The position numbers and the translations under genes are program-made. The notes under the pieces are model-generated. The model was not told where the DNA came from. It saw nothing but the letters and a program-made list of their open reading frames with translations, and did not search any database. A stretch of 47,454 nt of DNA from Gammaproteobacteria bacterium. Lineage in GTDB: Bacteria > Pseudomonadota > Gammaproteobacteria > Ga0077536. This document shows, piece after piece, positions 7,375 through 15,956 of the stretch. Where the stretch lies: contig JACPPA010000048.1 of assembly GCA_016191285.1 (NCBI GenBank), positions 1 to 47,454 of the forward strand, in the 5' to 3' direction. Position 1 is the first letter of the stretch; each line of letters opens with the position of its first letter.

Positions 7375-9993
7375 ATGGTTGCGACAATCGCAGCTGGCAC
7401 AACGGCGCAGTACTACACGAAGCAGAGCGAGTACTATCTCGACGGACGTGAACCTGCGGGCCGTTGGATCTCGGCAACAAATAATTTCGGCGTCGCAAAC
7501 GGCACCATAATTGAGAGCGCGCTGTTCGAGCGCCTGCATGCCGGTGTTGATGCACATGGTGATACGCTTCTATCCAACACTGGCGATGTCGCCAAACGCG
7601 TGGCGGGCATCGATCTCACCCTTTCCGCTCCGAAATCAGTCTCAATTGCTTATGCGCTCGCCGACGACGAAACACGTCAAGCAATCGAATTAGCACAACG
7701 GCGTGCGGCTGAGGCCACGATTGCGTTTCTTGATAGACACGCGAGCTATTGTAGGCGCGGCAAGAACGGTCTCCGGCTGGAGCGCGTGTCCCTTACGATT
7801 GCTTCATTCCAACATGCCGAGGCCCGTCCCGTCGCCCACGCCGACGGTAAAGTATTTTCAGATCCAAATTTGCACACCCACAATGTGATTTTGAATTGTG
7901 CGGTTCGTGCCGACGGCACCATCGGCGCGCTCGACGCCCGCCATTTGTTTGCGAACAAAATGGCCGCTGGCGCCACGTATCATCTTGCGCTCGCATCCGG
8001 GCTGCAGCGGCTCGGATTCGAAATCGGAGAAATCGACAAAAACGGCATCTTTGAAATCGTTGGCGTGCCGCGCGAGCTGCGGGAGTATTTCTCGGCGCGG
8101 CGGCGCGAAGTCGAAGAGACAATTGCCCAGGAAGGCCTGACGACCGCCGCGGCGCCCAAACTGGCGGCGGCTATCGCGCTTGGCACACGCACATCCAAGC
8201 AAGAGGATGGGCCAGAAAACCGCTTTGCCTTGTGGGCCGAAGAGGCGACGCGGTTTATCGAAGTCGAGCGCTTTGTTGCTGGCCTTCAGACCTACCGTGA
8301 ACCTGACGCGATCGACCGGGAAAACGCCATCGCTGAACGTATCGCGGCGGTCCCGGCGCAACTAACTGAACATGAAAGCGTGTTCGAGAAACGGCACCTT
8401 TATGCGGCTGTGGCGACGGCGCTCGTCGGCACCGGCGCTGGCGCCGAGCGGGTCGATGTCGAGGCGGAACGTCTGATTGAGACTAGCGCCGTCATCGAGC
8501 TTGGTCGGAATGCTCTTGAGCAGCCGGTGTATTCGACCGCGGCGCAAATCGCCATCGAGCGTGATCTCGCTGCCATCACCAAACGGCTAAGTCATCAACG
8601 ACGTTCGGCACCGAATGCCGAACGCGTCCTGCAGCTGTGCCGTGCCCACGGCCTCACGCACGAACAGACGCAAGCTGCCCAAGCGGCGACCACCTCTGCT
8701 GCGATAGTGATCGTTCAAGGGGCGGCAGGTGCCGGCAAGACAACCATGTTGGCGCCGGTGGTTGCAGCCTATCGCGATACCGGCATGCGGGTGCGCGGCA
8801 CCGCGACGGCGTGGAAAATAGCTACCCAGCTCAGCGAGCTCGGCATCGAAGCCAAGGCAACAGACGCTTGGCTCGCCCAGGCTCGTCATGGCGGAGATTT
8901 CCTCGATCGCAATACAGTTTTGGTGGTCGACGAGGCAGGCCTGCTCTCGTCGCGCCAGATGCATGCTCTGCTCTCGGAAGCAGAGCGTTGCGGCGCAAAG
9001 GTGATTTTGACCGGTGATTCACGCCAATTGCAGGCGGTCGGGTCCGGCCCCGGTTTTACCATCGTTGCCAGCATCGCCGATCCCACCCGTGTCGATACCA
9101 TCGTGCGCCAACGCGACGTTTGGGCGCGCGAAGCCATTACCGATTTTGCTAACGGCCGCTCCGCCGACGGTCTTAAGGCCTTTGCCGATCATGGGCTCCT
9201 GACGCTCCAAACCGGCGAAAAAGCCACCATCAAGCGTCTGGTCGATGGCTGGGCGGAAACGCAAAAGACCCCTTCCAAGACATCAGCCCTTCTCATCGCC
9301 AAGACCAATGCCCAGGTCCGGGCGCTGAATGATGAAGTCCGCATACGGCTGAAGCAGGCCGGTCAGATTCGCGGCCCCGAAATCGCCGTCGCCGCCGTCA
9401 CGCCGTCGGGGCATGGACAAACACTGCAGTTCGCGAGGGGTGACCAGATCCGGTTTCTGGTTCGCCAGGATCGCCTTGGCGTCATCAACGGGACCACCGG
9501 CACCGTCACGCAGATCAATCGTCGCAATGCTGACAATCCGATCATCAGCGCCGCTATCGGTGAGCGGCACGTCACCTTCAGGGTGTCCGACCTTGCCGAC
9601 GAGCATGGCCGCGCGCGGCTCGGCCATGCCTACGCCACCACAATCTATGGCTGCCAAGGCCTGACGACGGATCAAGCCTTCGTCCTGCTCGATTCTTCGA
9701 TGAATCGACACGACATTTATGTCTCGTCGAGTCGCGCCAGGGACAGGGCCGAGCTGTGTGCCGACAGCCGTGCTCTCGATGCGCGTATCCGTTTGGATTT
9801 GCCGCTGTCGCAACGGCGGACTGCGGCCATTGATGTGGACACGCGCTTGGCCTGGCTCGCCGCCCGGCTGAGCCGCGCGCACGTCAAAAGCTGCACGCTG
9901 GACCCGACCCTCACTGCTCTCGAACAGTCCCGCCCGCTGACGCGGCGACAGTCACGTTCGCAGCGCGATTCAAGGGAGATATCCCTTGAATAG
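7375..9993 (+). CDS. MobF-family conjugative relaxase-helicase (TrwC/TraI-like)
   Basis: It nicks oriT, stays covalently bound to the 5' end and unwinds the transferred strand. From the ATG at 7375 it is 872 residues. The N-terminal relaxase domain carries the paired tyrosines Y13/Y14 and Y20/Y21 and the metal-binding His motif LHTHN at 166-170. The RecD-like helicase has Walker A GAAGAGKT (449-456), Walker B VVDEAGL with Asp519-Glu520, a TGDSRQLQAVG motif III and the C-terminal YATTIYGCQGLT (about 753-764). A GTG at 7366 is possible, but the Shine-Dalgarno GCAGGTG fits the ATG better. TrwC is 966 residues, so this is slightly short but has all key motifs and looks functional. The next gene overlaps its stop codon. 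Confidence 0.93.
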   Translation: MVATIAAGTTAQYYTKQSEYYLDGREPAGRWISATNNFGVANGTIIESALFERLHAGVDAHGDTLLSNTGDVAKRVAGIDLTLSAPKSVSIAYALADDETRQAIELAQRRAAEATIAFLDRHASYCRRGKNGLRLERVSLTIASFQHAEARPVAHADGKVFSDPNLHTHNVILNCAVRADGTIGALDARHLFANKMAAGATYHLALASGLQRLGFEIGEIDKNGIFEIVGVPRELREYFSARRREVEETIAQEGLTTAAAPKLAAAIALGTRTSKQEDGPENRFALWAEEATRFIEVERFVAGLQTYREPDAIDRENAIAERIAAVPAQLTEHESVFEKRHLYAAVATALVGTGAGAERVDVEAERLIETSAVIELGRNALEQPVYSTAAQIAIERDLAAITKRLSHQRRSAPNAERVLQLCRAHGLTHEQTQAAQAATTSAAIVIVQGAAGAGKTTMLAPVVAAYRDTGMRVRGTATAWKIATQLSELGIEAKATDAWLAQARHGGDFLDRNTVLVVDEAGLLSSRQMHALLSEAERCGAKVILTGDSRQLQAVGSGPGFTIVASIADPTRVDTIVRQRDVWAREAITDFANGRSADGLKAFADHGLLTLQTGEKATIKRLVDGWAETQKTPSKTSALLIAKTNAQVRALNDEVRIRLKQAGQIRGPEIAVAAVTPSGHGQTLQFARGDQIRFLVRQDRLGVINGTTGTVTQINRRNADNPIISAAIGERHVTFRVSDLADEHGRARLGHAYATTIYGCQGLTTDQAFVLLDSSMNRHDIYVSSSRARDRAELCADSRALDARIRLDLPLSQRRTAAIDVDTRLAWLAARLSRAHVKSCTLDPTLTALEQSRPLTRRQSRSQRDSREISLE

Positions 9994-10210
9994 ACCGTAT
10001 CGCCACAACGGATTTCGTCAGCGCAATGGCACCTCCAGCAATTTCGATTCCGCGAATGCATCTGTCCGGCACATCGACGGCGAGACATGGCGCGTAATCG
10101 ACGACTGGCCCGAAATGGCGCCAGTGTCACAAGTAGAGGTCGAAGTTATCGACACATTCCTCCTCGAACTTGTCGACGAGCTTTTAGAGGCTCCGCATGC
10201 ACCTAAATAA
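9986..10210 (+). CDS. Small acidic protein of unknown function
   Basis: This 74-residue protein starts at a TTG overlapping the relaxase stop by 8 nt, with AAGGGAG (9971-9977) as Shine-Dalgarno. The C-terminal half is acidic and helical (VEVEVIDTFLLELVDELLEA). I recognise no family. Overlap with the relaxase suggests translational coupling and a role in the same element, perhaps as a relaxase partner or an antitoxin-like peptide. This is context only. Confidence 0.5.
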   Translation: MNRPYRHNGFRQRNGTSSNFDSANASVRHIDGETWRVIDDWPEMAPVSQVEVEVIDTFLLELVDELLEAPHAPK

Positions 10211-10285
10211 GACCGCCCTCGTCCGCCGCCAGCAAAAGTGATGTCGGATGCCTTTAGTCGTCCCAACCAGCAAGGAGAGCGTAAC

Positions 10286-10654
10286 ATGTCAGTTATCCGC
10301 CCCATCGATCTCATGACTGATCTTGCCGCTGACACCGAGTTTCTAACGCCAGTTTTTGTTGGCAGCGTCCTGAAACGCGTGATGCCGCTTTCGAAAGTGT
10401 GCGCAAATAAAACCTTGTTGTTTGAGATTTCTGTCTTCCGCGCAGACGAGCCTGGATCGCGCGAGGCGGATGTCGCAATATTCCTAGCGAGTAACGACGC
10501 CTTAGAGCGGCTGTATAAGAACTTCAACAACGAGCTGGTGCGTTTCGAGGGCAGGTCGTCCGCACCCGAAATTTATGGCTTCGTCGGATCCTATGCAGCC
10601 ATTTGCATTCAGCCTCACTTGCGGCTGCAGTGTGTGTATGTCCAGTTGAGCTAA
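10286..10654 (+). CDS. Hypothetical protein of the mobile element
   Basis: The protein is 122 residues from the ATG at 10286, chosen because AAGGAG (10272-10277) lies nine bases upstream. An in-frame GTG at 10238 has no such support. It looks like a small soluble alpha/beta protein (FEISVFRADEPGSREADVAI, then a C-terminal region ending LRLQCVYVQLS). No motif identifies it. It is the last gene of the rightward transfer operon before a strong bidirectional terminator. Confidence 0.55.
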   Translation: MSVIRPIDLMTDLAADTEFLTPVFVGSVLKRVMPLSKVCANKTLLFEISVFRADEPGSREADVAIFLASNDALERLYKNFNNELVRFEGRSSAPEIYGFVGSYAAICIQPHLRLQCVYVQLS

Positions 10655-10735
10655 GTGGCTGCAAAGGGACATTCGCAGTGCGAAATATACGTGCAGGAAA
10701 GGCCGCGTGATCCGCCCGGCGGTGCCTGCGCTTTG

Positions 10736-10764
10736 AAGGGCGGTGCTTATCGAGCACCGCCCTT
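10736..10764. terminator. Bidirectional hairpin terminator between convergent genes
   Basis: Perfect 11-bp arms AAGGGCGGTGC (10736-10746) and GCACCGCCCTT (10754-10764) flank a 7-nt loop. It sits between the end of the rightward hypothetical gene (10654) and the end of the leftward small gene (10777). Position and stability fit a shared terminator, with a short CTT tail on the plus side. Confidence 0.7.
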
Positions 10765-10776
10765 CTTGGCCGGGGC

Positions 10777-11031
10777 CTAGGCGACGGCCTGTGCGGCAGG
10801 CTTCGGCTCAATTGCGCGGATGACCAACTCAGCGTCGGGCGAACGCGGGATGAAGTTAAGCTTCACGCCGTAGCCCTTGCCGTCGCGGTGGCGCCACGCG
10901 GCACCGATTTCGAGCCAGCTGCCTTTTTCGTTGCCTTCTTTCTTGATGACCGCGAAAACGCGATGCGTCGGGCGGTTGCTGTTGGTTTCAGTTGTCATAT
11001 TCTGTCCTTTCGGTACTTGAGCCCGCCTCAA
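10777..11031 (-). CDS. Conserved plasmid/ICE-type small protein
   Basis: This 84-residue protein begins MTTETNSNRPTHRVFAVIKK and contains GSWLEIGAAWRHRDGKGYGVKLNFIP. The pattern 'THRvfaV...IGAAW.HkDGkGf..kL...P' is one I know from small proteins common on alphaproteobacterial plasmids and integrative elements. No biochemical role is known to me. The start has a good Shine-Dalgarno (AAAGGACAG on the minus strand). Its presence supports the plasmid-like origin of this region. Confidence 0.65.
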   Translation of the reverse strand: MRRAQVPKGQNMTTETNSNRPTHRVFAVIKKEGNEKGSWLEIGAAWRHRDGKGYGVKLNFIPRSPDAELVIRAIEPKPAAQAVA

Positions 11032-11416
11032 TGGCGGCCTCGATGCCCGTTCTTAAGCCGAGGCGGAAAAGCGGGGCTGTCACAAGCTGGCCGTCAGGCC
11101 ACCTGAAAGAGCGTGGAGCTGCACAAGCCGCAGGCGCGGAAGCGAACGGCTTTGATCAGCAACGCGCGCGTCGGCAGGACAGGAGCATTCTACGAGGACG
11201 CCCCCTTGGCGGGATGTCTTGGGCCGAAAGGACAATGACGAGCTGAAACGCGATCACCCCCCGCTGTCTGCGTGCCGGTCAAGTCAAGAGCAACGGAAAA
11301 ACTCAAAGGCTGGCAGTCGCAAGCAACGGCATTCAGGGCTCAAGCAAAGCGAAATTCTCGACTACTCAACGACCAAAACGGGTCATTAGCCGGCCTGACG
11401 TGACATGCCACTATCG
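11032..11416. other. Intergenic region without recognisable gene
   Basis: The 385 bp lie between the start of the leftward small gene and the end of the abiEii toxin gene. I see the promoter side of the small gene at the left, but no strong hairpin, repeat array or coding similarity on either strand. Short open frames here lack ribosome-binding sites and family resemblance. Confidence 0.5.
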
Positions 11417-12211
11417 CTATCTGGGCAATAGGGCGATGAGGCGCAATGAAACCGCCCGGGCAGCATCGGCGATGTCCCAGCCATATCCGGGCGCGAGTAA
11501 GGGACCGATGTCGGCGGTAAATTGTGGATCGTGAAGCTTTGAGGTGAGATTCTGCTCAAATAGCTCACGTGTAACGACATGACCGCCATGTTCCATATAT
11601 TCGGAGAACGCAGCGATGATGCGGCCTGAGTCAACCGCAGGATTTTTCAGCGCGATCGCAAGGTCAAACAGGTCTCTACCCTTCTTGCGCTGATACAGGG
11701 CGCGCATTTTCGTGCTTAAAAGTTCGTCAAGCTCATAGCTCGTAATCTGACAGGAGCCTTCGAACCAGCGTGACGAAACCGCGAAAGGAACACTGGTGAA
11801 TCCATGGACTGAAAAATGCTCGCGTGAATTGATTTCGACTTTAAGGCGCAGCCTTGTCGGCGGCGTGTCTTCGGAGTCAAAGCGATAGACGAATGTAACG
11901 CGGCCCTCGGTCTGTTTCCAACGCGGCACGCCCAGCCAGGGATCGAGAATGGCACGCAGGGCTTGCATCATCGGGCCTGCCGGCCCGGGCTTGACCTGTA
12001 CAAGGTCGATATCTTCGGAATAACGGGCAGCAGTTTTGAGATGAAGCTTGTACAAGGCTGTGCCGCCGCGGAACGCGAGCGCGTCTTTCAGAATCGGCTC
12101 AGAGAAGATATCGACCAGTGCCCGGCAGATGACGAGGTCCTGTTCGACCTGAATATCCTGCACCCACGGCGCGTGCCGGCGCCATTCCGTGATGTAATCG
12201 CGTGGAATCAT
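11417..12211 (-). CDS. abiEii: AbiEii-type nucleotidyltransferase toxin (type IV TA)
   Basis: AbiEii toxins are DNA polymerase-beta-fold nucleotidyltransferases that block growth, for abortive phage infection or element maintenance. From the ATG at 12211 the protein is 264 residues. It shows motif I GGTAL (49-53) with RYSEDID (63-69), motif II KVEIN (124-128), and motifs III/IV in KMRALYQRKKGRDLFDL (168-184). All known catalytic motifs are intact. The start codon overlaps the abiEi stop as ATGA, so production of the toxin is coupled to its antitoxin. An upstream in-frame start at 12250 has no support. Confidence 0.9.
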   Translation of the reverse strand: MIPRDYITEWRRHAPWVQDIQVEQDLVICRALVDIFSEPILKDALAFRGGTALYKLHLKTAARYSEDIDLVQVKPGPAGPMMQALRAILDPWLGVPRWKQTEGRVTFVYRFDSEDTPPTRLRLKVEINSREHFSVHGFTSVPFAVSSRWFEGSCQITSYELDELLSTKMRALYQRKKGRDLFDLAIALKNPAVDSGRIIAAFSEYMEHGGHVVTRELFEQNLTSKLHDPQFTADIGPLLAPGYGWDIADAARAVSLRLIALLPR

Positions 12212-13011
12212 ATTTCCGCCTCCACATCCACATTGACGTGGAGATTCCAACCATCGTCACGCCGAGAATCTACGCGCGGTGCGCTCGGCAAAAGGACGGT
12301 CGCTAGTCTTGCGTGTTCGCGCACATAAACTTTGAGCGCTGAAGCTTTTTGGCCGGCGTCGATATGTTCAAGTAAATAGCCAAGCCGCTGTGCCCACGGA
12401 ATAGGTGCGGTCGCTGCGGCTGCCGCGAGTTTTTCTGGATCGATTTTCTCGACAAGCTCCGAAAGGATCGTCGCCACCTGATCGAGGCCACCGGCGTGAT
12501 GCTGGTAGCCGACAAGATCGATTGCCGTTGCTTCGGGCGTTGAGACTAAGATCGTGCCGCGCGGCGTATTGAAGCTCTGGACCGGAACGTCGGCGATGCG
12601 CTTGCGGGCCATGAACGCAACACGCACCGCGCCGCACTGGATGGGCCTGCGGTTCTTGGCAAGGAAGACCTGAAATTCCTGCGGGCGGTGATGCGCCGCA
12701 CCGTGATATTGGGCCGCCGAAAGAAGACCTGCGTAATAGGTCAGACCAAGGCTCTTCATCAGGGCCGGGATGAACTGGTCGGCGGGAAGGCAGCCGAGGC
12801 TGTGGTATTCCGGCGGGACAATGACGTAGAATCCCCGTGCCGGGCTCGCGATACCGCCCTGCTTCGTCATGCGATTCAGGGCAAGCTTGGCGGCGGCAGG
12901 CGACACGCCTAACGCGGACCGAGCGTCCCGCGAAGCAAAGAAATAGCGCCCCCCGGCGGCTAGGCCAGAGACGAAGTTCCTGATATTTGGCTGCGGTTTC
13001 GTATTTTTCAC
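12208..13011 (-). CDS. abiEi: AbiEi-type antitoxin / transcriptional repressor (type IV TA)
   Basis: AbiEi antitoxins neutralise AbiEii without forming a complex and repress their own promoter through an N-terminal winged helix. This 267-residue protein has the expected basic N-terminal helix-turn-helix (ALGVSPAAAKLALNRMTKQG, about 34-53). It also has the central family region with GRLADQF-like and AAQYHGAAHHRPQEFQVF segments and TPEATAIDLVGY. The frame opens with GTG at 13011. No Shine-Dalgarno is visible, because an inverted repeat ends 2 nt upstream of the start. It is the first gene of the bicistronic operon with abiEii. Confidence 0.87.
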   Translation of the reverse strand: MKNTKPQPNIRNFVSGLAAGGRYFFASRDARSALGVSPAAAKLALNRMTKQGGIASPARGFYVIVPPEYHSLGCLPADQFIPALMKSLGLTYYAGLLSAAQYHGAAHHRPQEFQVFLAKNRRPIQCGAVRVAFMARKRIADVPVQSFNTPRGTILVSTPEATAIDLVGYQHHAGGLDQVATILSELVEKIDPEKLAAAAATAPIPWAQRLGYLLEHIDAGQKASALKVYVREHARLATVLLPSAPRVDSRRDDGWNLHVNVDVEAEI

Positions 13012-13012
13012 A

Positions 13013-13045
13013 TGCAGAAAGTATCATTATTAGATACTTTATGCA
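13013..13045 (-). promoter_or_regulatory. AbiEi operator overlapping the abiE promoter
   Basis: 13-nt arms at 13013-13025 and 13033-13045 are complementary except for one mismatch and flank a 7-bp spacer. The inner 8 bp (AAAGTATC and GATACTTT) are perfect. On the minus strand, TTGCAT (13046-13041) and TACTTT 17 bp downstream can serve as -35 and -10, so the repeat spans the promoter. AbiEi proteins are known to bind inverted repeats in their promoters. Transcription would start almost at the GTG codon, giving a nearly leaderless mRNA. Confidence 0.65.
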
Positions 13046-13171
13046 AGTGATTTATGCCCAGTGCAGCGATCACTCAAATTTGCCCCAACGATCCTAGCGC
13101 GGGGCACCATCGGACCCTTGGTCACCTCAGGTCACGCGTGTGGGCCATTCCATCATGGAAAATGAAGACCG

Positions 13172-13600
13172 ATGCAAACGGGCCAAGGTGCAAGTCAAGG
13201 ATGGCGCACTTTCCTGCGCAATCATGCCCCAGATATCGCCGCCATGGACTTGTTCGTTGTCCCGACCACTGGTTTCGATCTGCTCTATGCCTTCGTAATC
13301 GTCCGACTGGACCGCAGAGATATCGTCTGGATCAATGTCACAAGACATCCGACGGCGGAATGGATTGCACGCCAGCTAACAGAGGCATTCCCTTGGGATA
13401 AGGCTCCGCGCTACCTCATTCGCGATCGAGATCACATCTACGGCGACATCGTCACGCGGCGGCTGTGCGCCATTCGTGACAAGCCTACGGCGCCGGCCTC
13501 GCCTTGGCAGAATAGCTTTGCTGAACGGCTGATCGGATCGATCCGGCGCGAATACGCAGATCATATCGTAGTCTTGAGCAAGGCACACCTGCACCGGATC
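13172..13600 (+). pseudogene. Integrase-core (rve) transposase fragment, both ends missing
   Basis: The frame carries the DDE integrase core. The first Asp is in AAMDLFVVP, the second in LIRDRDHIYGD, and the Glu region follows APASPWQNSFAERLIGSIRRE. An in-frame stop just upstream shows that the N-terminal helix-turn-helix part is gone. Similarity stops at SKAHLHRI, where an IS5 transposase tail begins. The usual C-terminal YYN-RTHLSL segment is absent. It is a dead fragment. Confidence 0.7.
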
Positions 13601-13780
13601 GGCCACATGAAAGCCGAAGGCCATCTCGGCCGCTGCTGTCTCAAGGGGACCGCTGGCGACGCTGCCAACGCCATCCTCACCGCCGTCGGCCACAATCTCC
13701 GACTCGTCCTCGCCTGGATAAGGATTCTTTTGCGCTTGATCTTGGCCGCGCTACAGAGCACGATAACGTTGCCCCTGTAG
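13598..13780 (+). pseudogene. C-terminal fragment of an IS5-family transposase fused to the integrase fragment
   Basis: In the same frame as the integrase relic, the sequence switches to IGHMKAEGHLGRCCLKGTAG and then DAANAILTAVGHNLRLVLAW, the recognisable C-terminus of IS5-group transposases. This is exactly the part missing from the transposase at 14266-15234. The junction lies near 13600, at a point where both proteins can be encoded by CGGATCGGC-like sequence, suggesting microhomology-mediated deletion. Confidence 0.65.
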
Positions 13781-13790
13781 CGGGCGATAA

Positions 13791-14042
13791 GGCCCCCGTA
13801 GAGAGGCAAGAGCGGCTCGAACCGACCAATCTGCCATCCCGGCGTCGGAGGCCCTGCTTGGCACGCTACCGGAATCCAGCCGTGCCGCCCTGCAACAGCT
13901 CGCCAGCGGTCGGACACTGAGGCTGGCAAAGCTCGGCGCCGATCACGACCGCTACGGTCGGCTGGTCGCCTTCCGGCGTTCTGCGCACCAAGGGTGCCTT
14001 GGTCTGATATGCCTCTTCAGCTACAGACAGCCCCACTTCTGA
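13791..14042 (+). pseudogene. Thermonuclease (SNase-like) gene remnant
   Basis: The plus-strand frame codes for LPESSRAALQQLASGRTLRL followed by AKLGADHDRYGRLVAF. The DRYGR motif and the preceding strand match the middle of staphylococcal-nuclease-like thermonucleases. Similarity is lost after AFRRSAHQG and the frame closes at 14042. No start codon or catalytic N-terminal region is present. It is a fragment trapped between IS relics; the family call is from memory of the motif. Confidence 0.45.
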
Positions 14043-14265
14043 CCTATGCTTGCCCCACTGTACTTCGTCTTTCTGTGGCCATTTTTCCAACTACATGGTC
14101 GGCCGTGAACAACGGCTAAGCGACTGAGCGCGAGTCTGTTTTTGCTGCTTTGGCCGATTTGAGATTGCAGGATTTCGGAGCCCGAGGGACCGGAACCTTG
14201 CAATTTCGTTTTTGGGATTCCCTTGAGCCGCGAAGCATGATTCCTTGGCTGCATCGGAGGGCACG

Positions 14266-15234
14266 ATGCGGCCGAAGCAACACGAAACGACAGGATCAGG
14301 CGATCTGTTCCGGGCCAGGCTCGATCAGATCATCAACCTGAAGCACGAGCTGGTGCAGCTCGCAGGCAGGATCGACTGGGAGTGGATCGACGGCGAGATC
14401 GCGCCGCTCTATAGCGACCAGGGCCGGCCCGGGATTGCGACCCGCTTTGTGATCGGACTTCTGCTGCCCAAGCACATTTACGGTTTGTCCGACGAAGGCG
14501 TGTGCGAGCGCTGGGTTCACGACCCGTATTTCCAGTATTTCACCGGGGAAGAGTTCTTCCAGCATGAGTTTCCGCACGAGCGCTCGGACCTCAGCCATTG
14601 GCGCAAGCGGCTGGGCGACAAGCTGGAACTGCTATTGGCCGAGAGCCTTCGGGTGGCGCATGCGAGCGGCGCGCTGCGGACGCGCGATCTGGCGCGAGTC
14701 ACGGTCGACACCACGGTGCAGCCCAAGAACATCACTTTCCCGACCGACGCCAAGCTCCTGCATGCGGCAATCAAGGGGCTCAACCGCTTGGCCGTGACGC
14801 ATGGCGTGCGGCTGCGGCAGTCCTATCTGCGCATCGCCAAGCATGCGGCGATGATGGCGGGGCGCTATGCCCATGCCAAGCAGTTCAATCGCCACCGCCG
14901 CCAGTTGCGGCTCCTGCGCACGCGGCTCGGCCGCATCATCCGCGACATCCGCCGCAAGATTGCCGGCCAAGCAGAACTCGAACAGGCGTTCACTTGGCCG
15001 CTCGCGCGCGCCAGCCAGATCCGCTCGCAGCAGCAGCGCCAGCGCGGCTGGAAGCTGTATTCCTTCCATGCTCCAGAGGTCGAATGCATCGGCAAGGGCA
15101 AAGCCAGCGCGCCCTACGAATTCGGGGTGAAGGTCTCCGTCGTCACCACCAATGCCCGCGCGCCCGGCGGCCAGTTCGTGCTGCACGCCAAGGCGCTGCA
15201 GAATCCCGCGCAGTATCTACGAGGAGGCTCGTGA
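14266..15234 (+). pseudogene. IS5-family transposase, C-terminus lost by fusion
   Basis: From the ATG at 14266 (GGAGGG Shine-Dalgarno at 14256-14261) the protein is a typical IS5-group transposase. It has the DUF772-like N-terminus (WVHDPYFQYFTGEEFFQHEF), the first catalytic Asp in ARVTVDTTVQPKNITFP, and SFHAPEVECIGKGKASAPYE leading to GVKVSVVTTNARAPGGQFVL. After HAKAL (about 15195) the expected GNPYDGHTL and second Asp/Glu domain are replaced by foreign sequence, and the frame soon stops. It cannot be catalytic. The missing C-terminus lies upstream at 13598-13780. Confidence 0.8.
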
Positions 15235-15469
15235 CGTGGCCCGGGCCCTGGCCAAGACCGAAGCCTTCGAGCAATCACGCCGTGATCGCAAACGCATCGA
15301 GATGCTATTCGCCCATCTCAAGCGCATCCTGAAGCTTGGTCGCCTTCGGCTTCGTGGCCCGCGCGGTGCACAGGATGAGTTCACGCTTGCGGCCATCGCA
15401 CAGAACCTACGCCGGCTCGCCAAATTGGTCGTTCGGCCTCCACCGATGGCCGCCGCCTGTGTTGCGTAA
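15203..15469 (+). pseudogene. C-terminal fragment of an IS1182-type transposase
   Basis: In a different frame from the preceding IS5 fragment, the sequence reads IPRSIYEEARDVARALAKTE, then RKRIEMLFAHLKRILKLGRL and RGAQDEFTLAAIAQNLRRLA. This is the characteristic C-terminus (with its Glu-Met-x-F-A-H-L-K motif) of IS1182/IS5-related DDE_Tnp_1 transposases. Everything N-terminal is missing. The junction with the IS5 gene is near 15196-15203. Confidence 0.7.
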
Positions 15470-15956
15470 GCGTTTCGGTTGTCAGTGCCGCTGCCTCAAA
15501 GGCCCCGCCGCCAAATAGAGCGGGCGCAGCAGACGGATTCAAGACATCGAGGCAATTGCCTCGCTATCCCCATCAGCGACTTTTGCAACAAAATCGGCAC
15601 AAAACTGACATGCCGCAGGCTACGACAAATATTTGCTATTGGCAGACGAGCGAACGTGTTTAAAAACTGCGCATTTCTATCGAGTTGAAATAACTGACAG
15701 CCGTTCACGCAGAACCAACATGGCAGGGTTGCTCAACCAAGTTGACGGTGCCTTTCGGCTTTCGAGTACCCCAGCAGAATGCTAACGTTCACGCTGGATC
15801 CTTGATCCACCCCGATCCTTTGCAGGCGCAACATCGGCCTCTCGCAACCACAGCTGGCGACCGTCGCCTAACCGGAATGACACGACTCGTTCAGGGCCAA
15901 ATTGACAAAGCCTCTTCGACTTCTTCCAAACCATCACCTAACACCGGGGTCTGAAA
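15470..15956. other. Non-coding border between IS remnants and the catabolic cluster
   Basis: The first part holds the 3' flank of the IS1182 fragment. GACTTTTGCAACAAAATCGG at about 15579-15598 resembles the inverted-repeat end of IS5/IS1182 elements and is a candidate IS right end. The rest should contain the promoter of the crotonase operon. TTGACA at 15903-15908 is a possible -35, without a good -10. A perfect small inverted repeat (TGGATC, 3-nt spacer, GATCCA, 15795-15809) is present. I see no gene. Confidence 0.45.

Noticed and set aside
11032-11100. Possible third copy of the transfer-gene leader upstream of the leftward small gene
   Set aside because: GGCTTAAG is present on the minus strand, but the T-run, G6 tract and TTTTGGA block are missing, so the similarity is not above chance.
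15795-15809. TGGATC/GATCCA inverted repeat as an operator of the crotonase operon
   Set aside because: Short arms made mostly of a GATC-type sequence, about 150 bp from the gene, and no second copy in the cluster; too weak to call.
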